Notes: generated by a model not told the origin, from the sequence alone. 64,000 bases of DNA from Cyrtodaria siliqua (GCA_037043455.1 JAWPHD010001444.1:186001-250000), one strand, 5' to 3'. Counted from the first letter of the stretch, positions 47,521 to 61,092 are shown. Program-made: numbers and translations.

Positions 47521-49215
47521 CGTAGCTATGTGTAAGAATTGACAAAAACAACACAGAAAATTAATACGTAAAAAAAAAAAAATTAAAAAAAGTTTCGAGT
47601 GTGTGTGTGTGTGTGGGGGGGGGGGGGTGGAGGGAGGGTAGTGTGTGAGAGTGGGGTGGAGGGGGCAACATATATGTGTAAGAAGCTATGTGTAAGAAAA
47701 TACCAAAACAACACAGATATATGTAAAAAAACAATAAACATTAAATAAAAATATTCGTTTCGAGCGTGGGGTGGGGTGGAGGTGTGGGGGTGTGGGAGGC
47801 TTGAGGTGGGCAACACAGGTATGTGTAAAAATTGACCAAAACAACACAGAAATATGTAAAAAAACACAAACAACAAAAAAAGAGTTTCGAGTGTGTGTGG
47901 GGGGAGGGGGGCAGGGAGAGAAGCAGTGGGTGGAGGAGGGAGCAACATTATGTGTAAGAAGCTATATGTTAGAATTGACCAATTGTGGTTGGGGCGGGGG
48001 GATGGGGTGGGTGTTTGGACTGGCGGGGGAAGGGGGTGGGTAAGGGGCAACATGTTTAAGAATTGACAAAAGCAACACCGAAATATGTAAAAAAATAAAT
48101 AGAGTTTCAAGTGGGGGTGGGTAACGGGGGGAGAGGCGGGAGTGGGTTGGGGGCTGGGGGGAGGGAGCAACATATATGTGTAAGAATTGACTAAAACAAC
48201 AAAGAAATATGTAAAAAAATAAATAAAAAAGTTTCAAGTGTGTGGGTGTGAGAGGCGGGTTTGGGTTGGGGGGGGCTGGTGTGGGGTGTGGGGTGGGGGG
48301 GGGCGGGGAGGAGGCAACATATATGTGTAAGAACTGACAAAAGCAACACAGAAATATGTAAAAAAAAAATAGTTTCAAGTGGGTGTGGGGGAGCGGGGGG
48401 AGAGGCGGGAGTGGGTAACATAAATGTGTAAACATTGACTAAAACAACAAACAAATATGTAAAAACAAAAAAAAGGTTCAAGTGCGGGGAGGGGGGTGAG
48501 AGGCGGGGGGGGTGGGGGAGGGTTATGTGTAAGAATTGACTAAAACAACACAGAAATATGTAAAAAAAAACAGATTTTCAAGTGGGGGTGGGGTTGGGGG
48601 GAATTGGGGTGAGAGGCGGGAGTGGGTTTGTGGGGAGTGGGGGAGGCGGCAACATATATGTGTAAGAATTGACTAAAATAGCAAAGAAATATGTAAAAAA
48701 AAAATAAAGTGTGTGTGTGGAGGGGGAGGGGGAGGTGGAGAGTCGGGGTTGGGGTGGAGGCAGCAACATATATGTGTACGAATTGACAAAAGCAACACAG
48801 AAATATGTAAAAAAAAGTTTCAAGTGGGGTGGGGTGGGGGAGTGGGGGTGAGAGGCGGGGGTGGGTTAGGGGGGAGGGGGCAACATCTATGTGTAAGAAT
48901 TGACTAAAACAACAAAGAAATATGTAAAAAAAATAATTAAAGCGTGTGTGTGGAGGGGGAGGGGGAGGTTGATAGGTGGGGTGGGGGGAGGCAGCAACAT
49001 ATATGTGTACGAATTGACAAAAGCAACACAGAAATATGTAAAACAAAAAAGTTTCAAGTGGGGTGGGGTGGGGAAGAGAGGGTGAGAGGCGGGGTAGGGT
49101 TACGGGGGAGGGGGTAACATATATGTGTAAGAATTGACTAAAACAACAAAGAAATATGTAAAAAAAAAATAAAAAAAAGTGTGGAGGGTAGTGGGGGCGG
49201 GGTGTAGAGGGGGAG
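47520..49215 (+). repeat. G-rich minisatellite array with about 12 units
   Basis: Each unit of about 115-150 bp has a core of CAACATATATGTGTAAGAAT, GACTAAAACAACACAGAAAT, ATGTAAAAAAA and GTTTCAAGTG, followed by 40-80 bp of G-runs such as GGGGTGGGG and GAGAGGCGGGAG. The plus strand has dense potential for G-quadruplexes. Confidence 0.9.
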
Positions 49216-50085
49216 GAGGGAGCCCATGCCCCAATGCTTACATGCAAACCTAGATCTGCCTTTATTGCACATATTATGGGCCATCAAAATGTGGGTTCCA
49301 TGGGAGCCCAGAATTTGCAGTAGACAAAATCCAACCCTTTGAAACTTACTATAAGGAAAACAATTCCAAAATTTAGTTCAGCTAGGACAAGAAATGTAAG
49401 AGATATAATAGACCTTTAAACACAACTTACACGCTAAACTTGATGTGAATCAGACATATTTTAAGGGCTATCAGAATTTGGGTTCCATGTGAGCCAAGGG
49501 GTTACAGGAACCAAAATTACTTAAGCAGCCCTTACGATAATGCTATAAGGAAGCTAATTTTGGTTGTGCTAGAGTAAGAATGGTAAGAGATATAGACTTG
49601 TAAACACAGCTTACACGCAAAATTTGATGTGAAATGGGGCACATTTTACGATAATCAGAGTTTGGGTTCCATGTGAGCCCAGGGGTTACAAGAACCAAAA
49701 TTACTTAAGCAGCCATTACGATAATGCTATAAGGAAGCTAAATTTGGTTGTGCTAGAGTAAGAATTGTAAGAGATATAGACTTGTAAACACAGCTTACAC
49801 GCAAAATTTGATGTGAAATGGGGCACATTTTATGCTTATGCAGCCCTTACGATAATGCTATAAGGAAGCCCATGAACAAATTTGGTTGTGCTAGGATAAG
49901 AAATGTAAGAGATATAGACTTGTAAACACAGCTTACACGCAAACCTTGATGTGGGACGCCGACGCCGACGCCGGGGTGATTACATAAGCTCTCTTATTCT
50001 TCGAATAGTCGAGCTAAAAATGCACTGCATATCATGAAAGATCTACCACATATAAAGGGAAATGCACTGCATATATTAATCGGCA

Positions 50086-50660
50086 ACATCATAAGACAGT
50101 CATGGCGTTCCATAGTCTTGTGTTCCAGCCCCGACAGAGGCTAACTTCTTTCTTTAAACAAGAGCTGTCGGAGAACAGCGCAGCTCGACTATTCGATTTT
50201 TCAGGGAATAATAAATTTATAGCTAGTATATACCATCAGAAAACAAGGCTACAACAATGTGGGGTGGGGTTGGGAGCATAACTATGTGTAAGAATTGAAC
50301 AAAACTACACAGAAATATGTAAAAAAAATAATAAAAAAAATCGAGTTTTGAGTGGGGTGCGGGTTGGGGATGGGAAAGAGGCGGGGTTGGATGGTGGTGG
50401 GAGTGGGGGTGGTGAGGGAAACATATATGTTTAAGAAGCTATGTAAAAATTCACCAAAACAACACAGAATATGAAAAAAAAATATAAATAAAAATCGAGT
50501 TTGAGTGGAGATGGGGTAGAGGCGGGGGTGGGGAGGGCAACATATATGTGTAAGAAGCTATGTAAGAATTAAACAAAACAACACAGAAATATGGTAAAAC
50601 AAAATAAAATAAAAAATTAGATTGATTTAATATGTAAAAAAAAAAAAAAAAAAAAGTTTC

Positions 50661-50717
<57 letters not shown>

Positions 50718-52216
50718 TATGTGTGTGTGTGGGTGGGGAGTAGTGTGTGGGAGGGGGTGGAGGGGGCAACATATATGTGTAAGAAGCTATGTGTAAGAAA
50801 TTACCAAAACAACCCTGATATATGTAAAAAAAACAATAAACATTAAATAAAAATATTCGTTTCGAGCGTGGGTGGGGTGGAGGTGTGTGGGTGTGTGACA
50901 CAGGTATGTGTAAGAAGTAAGAATTTACCAAAACAACACAGAAATATGTAAAAGAAAAAAGAAGAAAAAAAAAGAGTTTCGAGTGTGTTTGGGTGGGTGT
51001 GGGGGGTGGGAGAAGAAGGGTTGGGGTGTGGGGGGGAAGGGAGCAACATTATGTGTAAGAAGCTATGTGAAGAATTGACCAAAAACACAGAAATATGTAA
51101 AAAAAAATAAAAAATAGTTTCAAGTGGGAGTGGCGTGTGGGGGGAGTGGGGGGGGGAGAGGCGGGAGTGGGTTGGGGGTGGGGGGCAACATATATGTGTA
51201 AGAATTGACTAAAACAACAAAGAAATATGTAAAAAAAAAAAAAGTTTCAAGTGTGTGTGGGGGGTGGGGGTGGTGGGAAGGGGGTGAGAGTTGCAACATA
51301 TATGTGTAAGAATTGACTAAAACAACACAGAAATATGTAAAAATGTGGAGGGGAGTGGGGGCGGGGGAGGAGGGAGCCCATGCCCAAATAGGGGTGAAGT
51401 AATAAGATGCATAATGCTATAACAAATCCTTAAACAAAATTATAGATATATAAATGCTTACATGCAAACCTAGATCTGCCTTTATTGCACATTTTATGGG
51501 CCATCACAATTTGGGTTCCATGGGAGCCTAGAATTTGCAGAAGACAAAATTACTTATCCAACCCTTTACAACATACTATAAGGAAACCAATTCTAAAATT
51601 TAGTTCAGCTAGGACAAGAATTGTAAGAGATATAGACCTGTAAACACAGCTTACACGCAAAATTTGATATGAAACAGACATATTTTAAGGGCTATCAGAA
51701 TTTGGGTTCCATGGGAGCCCAGGGGTTACAGGAACCAAGCTAATGGCCAAATTTAGTTGTGCTAGGGTAAGAATTGTAAGAGATATGGACTTGTAAACAC
51801 AGCTTACACGCATAATTTGATGTGAAATGGGGCACATTTTATGCTTATGCAGCCCTTACGATAATGCTGTAAGAAAGCCCATGAACAAATTTGGTTGTGC
51901 TAGGATAAGAAATGTAAGAGATATAGACTTGTAAACACAGCCGACGCCGACACCAACGCCGACGCCGACGCCTACGCCGACCCCGGGGTGATTACATAAG
52001 CTCTCTTATTCTTCGAATAGTCGAGCTAAAACTACTGTTACCTGTGTATAGGTAGGATTTGCACTGGTCGATGTCTATGCAGTAAATTATTTCCTGCCTA
52101 TATTTGCTCGCTTAAATACCCGATTTCGACATGACCTGGTGAACATGAAATTACACAAATAAGGACACGCCTACAAAGAAGAAATCGATTGATATAGAGA
52201 CTGTGTAGCTTTAGCA
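50086..52216 (+). mobile_element. tRNA-headed SINE split by transposon copy B
   Basis: The left piece (50,086-50,157) has a degenerate head with TGTGTTCCAGCCCCGACAGA. The right piece (52,031-52,216) matches the body of the SINE at 34,137-34,300. Copy B lies exactly between them. Confidence 0.65.
50157..52031 (+). mobile_element. G-rich minisatellite transposon, copy B (complete, 1.87 kb)
   Basis: It starts AACAAGAGCTGTCGGAGAAC and has terminal motifs AGCTCGACTATTCGA (50,182-50,196) and TCGAATAGTCGAGCT (52,013-52,027). The core has about eight G-rich units and a (GT)n run at 50,661-50,731. It ends with two GGGTTCCATGGGAGCC units and a GACGCCGAC run. It gives the clearest full-length form. Confidence 0.85.
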
Positions 52217-52788
52217 CAACGTTTGTATCGTCTTCGTTAAGGTTGAAAAGTAGACATGCCATAGTTTTAATAAATCTTGACTCTACCACAAAACATCGAC
52301 CGTCATATATGGCATAACATGTGCTAAAAATACAGTTACTTACCTCGAGTACTTAAATCAATGAATCACACATCCGTTTTCGTTTAAAGGATGAAGGTTT
52401 GAACCGTTGTATATGGTCTACACCTTTGCATCGTTATTTATATAGTCACGAATAATTGCTCATAATGCTCCTTCTGTGTGGTATCATTAAACAAAGCAGT
52501 GAAATACCGACGTTTTAGTGCAGCTTAATTATGTAACAACTTGAATATCCGAGTATAATGTGTTTAAAGTTATGCAATGTGCATTATGTGTACAAAATAT
52601 ACTGTGGTAAACGAAACCAAGCATACAGAGGAGTGCGAATCAATAAATGGCTATAAATAGAATGGTGGTGCGCTGTATAGGATATTTGAGTGTAGTTCTC
52701 ACACCTCAATTAATTTTCCCATAGCGTTACTATACAGCCTTTTTCCATTATTTGAGCTTCAAAGCAGGCCAGCAGACGTTTTGTTGGT
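52217..52788. other. Intergenic DNA without a gene
   Basis: No exon, RNA gene or repeat in the window supports a call. Confidence 0.5.
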
Positions 52789-53157
52789 TTAATATCGTCA
52801 GTATAGCCAAGACCAGTAATTTAAAACAATAAAATACATAAGTTAGCCAGGTTGGTTTTTTTTCTCGCTCATGTTTATCGCCTATGGAAAATACACAATT
52901 CATACACTAGCCAGCTGAATATGTGGTGATTAGGTCAAACACTTCTGAAATCTGAATGAAACCTCACTCATATCAACATGGGATTTTCTGTTTCATCTGT
53001 CTTTCACACTGCAGATGTATGCTAAAGCAAGGAAAACCCTATTTTTCAAATAATAAATTTCTTAAAATTGAGAAAAGAAAAATAGAATTATTTTCTGTTT
53101 TCCTTTTGGCTCTAGGTCCGTGAGCTTTCAGGGGAGATAATAGAGGAATGAGACCTG
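52789..53157 (+). repeat. About 370-bp direct repeat, left member
   Basis: TTAATATCGTCAGTATAGCC to GATAATAGAGG...AGACCTG matches 60,725-61,092 with few changes. The two lie on either side of the right 6.2-kb element in the same orientation. Confidence 0.9.
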
Positions 53158-54072
53158 AAGAGAGTAAATATTTTAGCAACATCATTCATAACATAATATT
53201 TAGTAGCTATGTGCAGTACCTATACAGTATGACCATAAGCATGCCTCTATCATATTAAGAAGTGAAATACTTCAGGATTATGTGATTGAGAGTAACGCGT
53301 GGATTCGACAAGTTCTCGCTGTAAAATAAAAGTGAAAAACAAAATTCATAGCATGTAGCATTTGTGTAATAACTCCACCATTTCTGCCTCAATCTTCATG
53401 AGATTTTCATCAGAATCTCCTTTTGTCATCTGCTATCATATGATCATGATTAAAACAATATGTATTTATTGATCAAATGCTGAATCTGAAGAGGAAAAAT
53501 ATAATTTTGTCCTGTATCCATGGTAACAAGATAAAAGTCTAAAGTATACCAGTCAATAGCTATGCATTTAGATTCTGCATGTCAAACAAACCACCAACTT
53601 AGCTTAGATATGAGAATATGAAGAAATATGCAAGTCAGAGTATCACTTGAATTTTGGCGGTATTCTGCCTTTAACATAAAAATACACAAGAAACGCCATT
53701 AACCATAATATTTCTGTAATATATCTGCCATTGTTATCTCAATCTGCATGAAAATTTACACAAACATGGTCTGTGTCATCTGCTTTCTGCAAATGTAACC
53801 AATTACATAAATACCACATGTAGAACAAACCTAATCGAAGCTGTAACTGTAACTATTTCGGTAAAAATTTAAAGAATTCAAGAATTGCAACTATTTCGAC
53901 TAGATAACAGCTATAAAATAAAGAGAAATTCCACCTAAACGGAACATCAACATTATTAGTCTCTGTAATAAATATGGAGAACACCAACAGAAACTTGAGT
54001 AATTTATTATTATATTCCTATAAAAACAGCACAAACTAAATAATAACATATGAATACGATCAAATTACCTGT
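53158..54072. other. Intergenic DNA before the right element
   Basis: Blocks such as ATTTCTGTAATATATCTGCC and ATTTGTGTAATAACTCCACC suggest an old repeat, but no gene is seen. Confidence 0.4.
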
Positions 54073-55766
54073 TTACAGTAGGAACGCCACGGACCTATAA
54101 CATACCAGTTCTGTTCGCATTTTTACTCCGCGAACATGGACTATTTCTTTGTATTTTACGGACTATTTTACGAATTTTCAACTAAAACAGACGCCATTTT
54201 TTTACACCCGAAATTGGGCGCGCTACGTCGGCGAGCACTACGGGTACCTAACAACACGCGTACAGTGTTTCATACCGTAGATTATGTAAAAACTAATACC
54301 TTACCGGACGAAATAACGTCCCATTATGTGTCAACACGATGCAGTGTTGGTGACTGACAGGTCACCGTGACATAACTTGACACGTGAAATTGACATGTTG
54401 TTGCAAGTTGGATTTGGGATTATTGTCTGCTGCTGGAGGTCCATGATCAAGGTATTTGTTTTTTCATTAAAATGTGTTTGTTAATAAACAGTACACACCC
54501 CTTTTAGATCGTGCATATTTAGACATTGGCCAAATACAGTGCCTAAAAAAGTAGTGTATAGTGTATAATAGAAAGTTCATAATCACTATAAGTGTTTTTC
54601 GTGTACTCCGATCTTTCCAGTAACTGGATGTACTGTAAACTGTAGAACGTTTCGTGGAATAAAACAATTCCTAGTAGAAATGCAATCAATGTCCCCCGCA
54701 CCCCGCCCCCACCCAAGTACGGTAGATGGGGGTGTGGGGGTAGATGGAGCTTGCATACCGAAAACAAGGAGGGGGTAAGAAAACTAGAAACCCCCTCCAC
54801 CCCCACCCCTCAGATGCATGAATGTAAATAGTTAGCGTTGTCTCTATATCGTTATGTTATCCCCATTTCCTCGCACATTCGTGAATACATAACCCGATAC
54901 AACTACCATTGAAACAATGTAATCTGCCATAGACATTTGACTGAAATCGGTCAGATTCATATTTATGTACAGTAAAGTTTTGAGGCAAGGAAGTGATTTT
55001 GAATTTACATTTATTTACATTCTGTTGCGAAAAAAACAACGCAATTTCGAGAAAGTACATTTCACTTAAAAGCCTTTAAGGCGGTGAAGCTACTCCGCTT
55101 GCCTCCAGTGTGTCTCAAAATAAATGACTATTCCATGGGCTGGAAATATGCTGTGAAAGTGGAACAATGTTTTTAATGGATCTCCAGTTGGGCTACATTA
55201 TATTTTACATGTATAATGAATGATGAGAGATGTCTTTATTACATTAACAGTGTTATTGAGCACAAGTAGTATTCATGCTTTATTCAATTTAGTTATTTTA
55301 TCTTTTCTTTTTTAAATATTCATATTTATGTACAGTAACATAGATCTACATACACATATGTGTACATATATATCCATGACAGTAAGTAGAATTTTGAGTT
55401 TTCCTTTTTAAATATGTTACATTATGTATAACAAAGGATAAACTATGTCTGTTTGATCATTGACATTGGACTGATGTTGTTTTTCAGAGAGGCTTCAAAT
55501 GTGAATCGTGCCCTTGAGCAGCTCTAAGTGAATTGATACTGACGACTTCAGAATGTCAAGCCGTATTAAATGCCATTGGATCATATGGAGGTAAGAGCCT
55601 TTTTAAAAATTGTTTGCACTTGTGTAGTTCTTTAAATGGAGCTTGTGTTATGCTTGCACGGTGCTGTTCAAAGTTAGAGTAAAAATATTTCATTGATAGT
55701 GCAGCGTGATTGTCATATGAGCTCGTGTAAACTACATGTACTGGATACATGCGAAAACAAGTTGTG

Positions 55767-56044
55767 TTAAAGGGACACTAGGCAGTCTTTATTTGTTTAA
55801 AACTTCAGGAGTTCGGTTAATTTTTCTGCATAGTTTGCATTTGTGCATCATTAATATTATTTATTAGAATAGTTCAGAAGAAATTGTTTTACACATTACT
55901 TACTGTTGATAATAGTGCACCTATAATCATTTATTTAACTTTTAATGCAAGCAGGTTTAAATTTAACATGTTACCAGGTTAACAAATGGAGATGCTAATG
56001 TTAAAGCTTGATAAATACTTCAAGATTGCCGTGTGTCCTTTTAA
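55767..56044. mobile_element. AAAGGGACA MITE in the right element
   Basis: It begins TTAAAGGGACACTAGGCAG and ends CCGTGTGTCCTTTTAA. It is the counterpart of 15,401-15,720 with a deletion of about 40 bp. Confidence 0.8.
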
Positions 56045-56564
56045 CATCATCTAATTGGTCTATGTGATGGGTCCTCAATTAATTAAAGGGACACAGAGCA
56101 AATTTCCAATCTTGTGTCTGTTTTACACATTTTCACATCAGAACAGACCACACATCTACAAAAGTGTCTTCTCAACTGCCCTATTTAATCATGTTTTATT
56201 TCTAAAACTAGCGGCATCACCAGGTTTTGAGAGAGAAAATAAATAGTTTTATATTAATGTTTTCTCCCCATGTAAAATGACCTTACTAAGTCATTAAAGT
56301 AAAATATCCTATGAAGAAAACGTGTAAAATTTAACAATTTTAGATTTTTGGCCAGACTTGTATTTTATTCCCCTTCTAGTAAAAATGGCTTATAGAACAT
56401 TGCACCCTCTGTCAGATTTAACTTTCCTTATAATAGATTCTTGCTGTACTGTTGGGTGAAACATACATTAAAACGGTTCTATAATCATGTCAGTTCAATC
56501 ATATACTCGTATGATACACAATATAATATGCATTGACCCTTTACTTGATGTGCCATTTACTCAG

Positions 56565-56880
56565 TTTTGGTCAAGGGACGTTTATAGCATATCGGCTTTG
56601 AATCCCGTGAACACGGATTCAATTCTTCCTGGCGCCACTGGGTTACTTCGATGTGTCCTGCTAGCCTCGTTCGTCTGATGGGAACATTAACCGGGTGGTC
56701 CTGTGTATCGGAGTCTGTCCTCCCTCCAAGCACGTTAAAGAACCATAGGTATCTAATCGGTAGTAAACGTAGGGAAGGGTTCCTGGATGCCTATGTATCT
56801 TTCCTCCTCTCTTTCGGGCGGTTCGAAATAACCTAAAGAACGTGTTGATGAGGCGTTAAACAATAATTAAATTTTAAACT
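56565..56880 (+). mobile_element. tRNA-headed SINE nested in the right element
   Basis: The head has TGGTCAAGGGACG and GGATTCAATTC. The tail ends TTAAACAATAATTAAA. It is the counterpart of 14,580-14,890 at the same site in the other copy. Confidence 0.55.
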
Positions 56881-57558
56881 GTCCCATTCCCCTAAATATG
56901 CCCTAGATCCCTCTCGCAACACCTGATTCAAATTGAATACTCTGCTCGACTTATATTAACTTTTTATTCTATGTCTTTCTTTTCTTTCAGTCTGCACGTC
57001 ATGTGGAAGAAGACTCCATGTACACCACTGGCCAGAGTCAATGCTGAAGTTTATGTTCGCTCAATTATTTGCTTAATAAAGTATACATATGAACTAAAAT
57101 ATTGTCTTTATAATTATGTCTTCCACCACAAAGTGGTAGGTGAGACAGATTAGATTTGGCCTTTCCGTTCGTCTGTCACAAATCTTGTCTGCGCTACTTG
57201 TTGGATTTTGACGAAACTTTGTACAAACTCTTTATTACTTTCTCTGAAGCTAATTTCATAAAACTTCATACTTTAAATGCCTTTGGTGAAATGATAATCC
57301 CTGTTTATTTTGAAGTCAGTAGTTGAAAGGTCCGTTACCATGACCGGAAAATGAAATGTATTGCCCACGCAGTTTTTCCTCTTACCTAAAGCAAATTTCA
57401 TGAAACTTCATTGTTGGACAGTGGAAAGAGGATGATCGTTTGATTTTTAGGTAAAAGGTCAAGTTCCCTGCAGACATCCACTATCCAAGGATAAGCATAT
57501 GTTACAACACACATGTTATAATATTAATGGTATAATATATGAATATTTTCTTGCACAA

Positions 57559-57646
57559 TGTTGAATCCAGTAAAACAAGTGGTTTTGTTCACCGATACTG
57601 TCGCCTGTGAACCAAACCACTTGTTATTAAATTACAGGATTCAACA
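57559..57646. repeat. Hairpin in the right element
   Basis: TGTTGAATCC and GGATTCAACA form the ends, as at 13,808-13,895. Confidence 0.8.
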
Positions 57647-60253
57647 GTGTGTCAGACATATTCCAATCATCCATTTTTTTTTTCAAATCATAAATTAAAA
57701 AATATATATATTAAAACAAACAAAACATGCTATTTGATGAAAACAGACGTATTCAAATTTTCAAAATAGCAATATTCGCAGAATATAGTAGATTTCAACT
57801 GCTGAAAACAAACATGTATTTTTTTCCAGGAAATAATACTTCTATGAATATAGTATATATGTTCAGGGAAATGTTTAATATGTCTGTTTTTAAATACTAC
57901 AAATCGTAACGCACCGCACATGTATATTCAGTATTTACTTTCAATATAGTAGTGAGTATGACTGCGTTCTGGGACCATATAAATATAAAAGAATAATATA
58001 TATAAATATATATATATATAACTATATATGCCCTATAAATATAAACGACCCGCACTTTTTGGATTCACGCGTACAGTGTTTCACAACACCACAAATCTGG
58101 CAAAGTGCTCCATTGACACAATGTCATGTCCACGTTTATGTTATGAAATCTTCGAGTCTACACATAATCATGTTTGTTACCGACAGTAGCATGTATGTTA
58201 CTCGTCAGTCATTTATTTACTTGGTTAAAGTGACACATGCCAATCTTGCTTTCTTTAAAACTCGAGTCGCCCCCTCAGTTTTAAACGAACAGTTAAAAGA
58301 ATATACTTCTTTCTGCCTGTTAAACTTATATTAGTTTATCGCTTTTTCTGATTTCGAAAATTAGCTCTGCAACGAATGTTGCCGCCAAAATGATTTCAAT
58401 TTCCGATATACCGTTGCAACATTGTTTGTTAAAAATAAATTGGCCACTCTGACATAAACCCAAAGCATGTATAGATAAAAAAATTAGTGTTAAATACATG
58501 AACACATACATTTTAAATATATGTGTTTACATAACGAAATTATTTAATTGTTTCTGTAGCCGGTCGTCTTTCCTTAATGAATATGAATGTTGCCGTCTTT
58601 GGGTCGGACGGTCCTGTCACTTAATTCGTACTTGTCTCCGTTTATTGAAATTCTACATATATACAGAGGAGAGATGTATCTATATGATTTTGTTATTATG
58701 CTCGCTTCTAAAATGACGAAATAAATCGATTTGAATAAAAGGCGCATTCACAGCAATACACAACGTATTGTGTGTACGGGTTGGAGGGGGGAAACCCACG
58801 GGGTTGGAGGGATACTACCGTAATGTTGCTCTCATAAATACTGTTAACATACTACATCAATAATATAACAACTACTGAACAATGCTTAAATCGATTTATC
58901 TTTATAAATGAATTCATAATTCCACAATTTTATTCCGTGCGAAGATCGATTTGGAACGTCGATTTGGCGTATTTAAACGATTACGATGTACTTTGTTAAT
59001 TTTTGGGTGAAAAAAGTACTTGCCTCCGATTTTTTTTATATTTTACATATCTACAGAGGAAAGATGTATTTACGCGTACATGCTTTTGTTTTTTTCTCTC
59101 GCTTCTAAAATGATGAAATAAATCAAATTTGATTAAAACTGCGCATTAGCAGCCTAATCAATACGGTATGGAGGGTGGTGGGGGTGGAATGAGGGGCGGG
59201 GCTGCAGGGATACTACCGTAATGGTGTCCTTGAGAAAAACTGTGAACATTCTACTCAAATAATTTATTAAATACAGAACAATGTTGAAATCAATATATCT
59301 CTTAAAAAGGATTTCACAATTTCATGGTTTTATATCCCGCGTGTACATTAACTTCGAAAGGCGATTGTTCATATTTTAGCGAACACGGTGTACTTTGTTA
59401 ATTTTGGGAAAAAAAAAGCACTTTTTTCTGATTGACTTTAAATTTTGGGTTTTAATAGTAAACATGTCAATGAACACTTTCGTGAAAAAAAATTCATTCT
59501 CGCTGTTAAAACTTAATTTTTTTGCATTTTTTTCGGATTCAGAAAATTAGCGCTGCAACATATATTTTCACAATCCTCATTTCCTTTCCCGACGTACTGT
59601 TACAATTTTGTTTATTAAAACCTATTCTGAGCACTCCGGCATAAACCAAAAGCATGTATAGATCAGAAATTTAATCTGGAATGCATGGATACATACATTT
59701 GAAATATATGTATTGAAATATCGGAATTATTTCATTTATTGTGTACCCGGTCGCGTCTGTAAATGTATATGCATTTTGCCGTCTTTGAGTCCGTGGGTCA
59801 TGTTAGTTAATTTTGGGGGAAAAACAAGTACTTGTCTCCGATTTCATTAAAAATTTGCATATGGACAGAGGAAAGATTTATCTACGCGTACATGCATTTG
59901 TTTTTATTCTCGCTTCTAAAATGACAAAATAAATCGATTTTGATTTAAAAGCGCATTTTTGGCAATTTAAACCTTAAAACAACCTAAATTCATCCCTTTG
60001 AAAAATACCTTTAACTATTAATGGGAATTACACGAAGTGTACACCAATTCTGTTCGACCAATGTAGTTTGTGAATATTATTACTTTAACAACGATCTGTG
60101 ATTGTGTTTTGTCATAATCACAGTTTATAAATAAGAGGTGAAGAAATCTGACCAGTGACAATTTTCCCGATAATGTCATTTTGTTATCGATTTTATCACG
60201 TGACCTTGTTTGATAAATATCCCTACGCCATAGGGCTGGCGTTCCTACTGTTA

Positions 60254-60724
60254 TCCGAATGTTTCACCATACAGCATGTTTCGATTTACAATTCACCTGC
60301 ATGCTTTTCATGCGTATCATGTGCATGTGTTGAAGGCACATGGCGTATAAAGAAAATCTTCATTTTTAACAATGTTGTACTTCGAATTTTGGATGATGTG
60401 ATAACATGGCTTACTTTATTTAGAAATGATGTCTCGTGTGCCATTTTTAGATAAATGGACAATTCTATGGACAAATTTATTGAACATAAAAAATACAACA
60501 TCTTAGAGTAAACTTGCACTAAACATTACGAATATAAAGGGCACAATTTCTGCCAAAGAAATATTGTTTCTGATATTATGTTCACATCAATAGTGTTGCA
60601 TTAATGTCATCTATTATATCATTGACAATGTTCATGCCTATAATATGCATTTGGATGAAAATTTCAATTTACCATTCCCCATCCATTTTGGATTTTCTTT
60701 TCAAAGATGGCTGACCAATAGCCC
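60254..60724. other. Intergenic DNA without a gene
   Basis: No supported feature; AT-rich. Confidence 0.5.
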
Positions 60725-61092
60725 TTAATATCGTCAGTATAGCCAAGACCAGTAATTTAAAACAATAAAATACATAAGTTAGCCAGGTGTATTTTTTCCT
60801 CGCTCATGTTTATGTGACCCCTATGGAAAATACACAATTCATACACTAGCCAGCTAAATATGTGGTGATTAGGTCAAACACTTCTGAAATTTGAATGAAA
60901 CCTCATATCAACATGGGATTTTCTGTTTCATCTGTCTTTCACACTGCAGATGTATGCTAAAGCAAAGAAAACCCTATTTTTTAAATTAAAAATTGCCTAA
61001 AATTGAGAAAAAAAATAGAATTATATTCTGTTTTTTGCTTTTGTCTCTAGGTCCGTGAGCTTTCATGGGAGATAATAGAGGTGGGAGACCTG
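60725..61092 (+). repeat. About 370-bp direct repeat, right member
   Basis: Counterpart of 52,789-53,157, for example the shared blocks ATTTTCTGTTTCATCTGTC and AGGTCCGTGAGCTTTCA. Confidence 0.9.

Larger units (their letters stand above)
45419..50019 (+). mobile_element. G-rich minisatellite transposon, copy A
   Basis: It starts AACAAGAGCTGTC and has the inverted terminal motif AGCTCGACTATTCGA (45,444-45,458) matching TCGAATAGTCGAGCT (50,001-50,015). Between lie the G-rich array, three units of about 185 bp with GGGTTCCATGTGAGCC, and a GACGCCGACGCC run. Other repeats fill 45,745-47,520. It has no transposase ORF. Confidence 0.8.
54076..60250 (-). mobile_element. 6.2-kb CAGTAGG element, right copy
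   Basis: The copy begins CAGTAGGAACGCCACGG and ends GGCGTTCCTACTG, and is flanked on both sides by TTA (54,073-54,075 and 60,251-60,253), a likely 3-bp target duplication. It is the reverse complement of 11,210-17,316. A 3-bp TTA duplication would fit PIF/Harbinger-type elements, but with no transposase ORF the superfamily is unproven. Confidence 0.87.

Noticed and set aside
45511..51088. Many ORFs of the type FFYIFLCCFSQFLHIYV in 45.5-51.1 kb
   Set aside because: All are the same minisatellite unit read in reverse; no real protein family.
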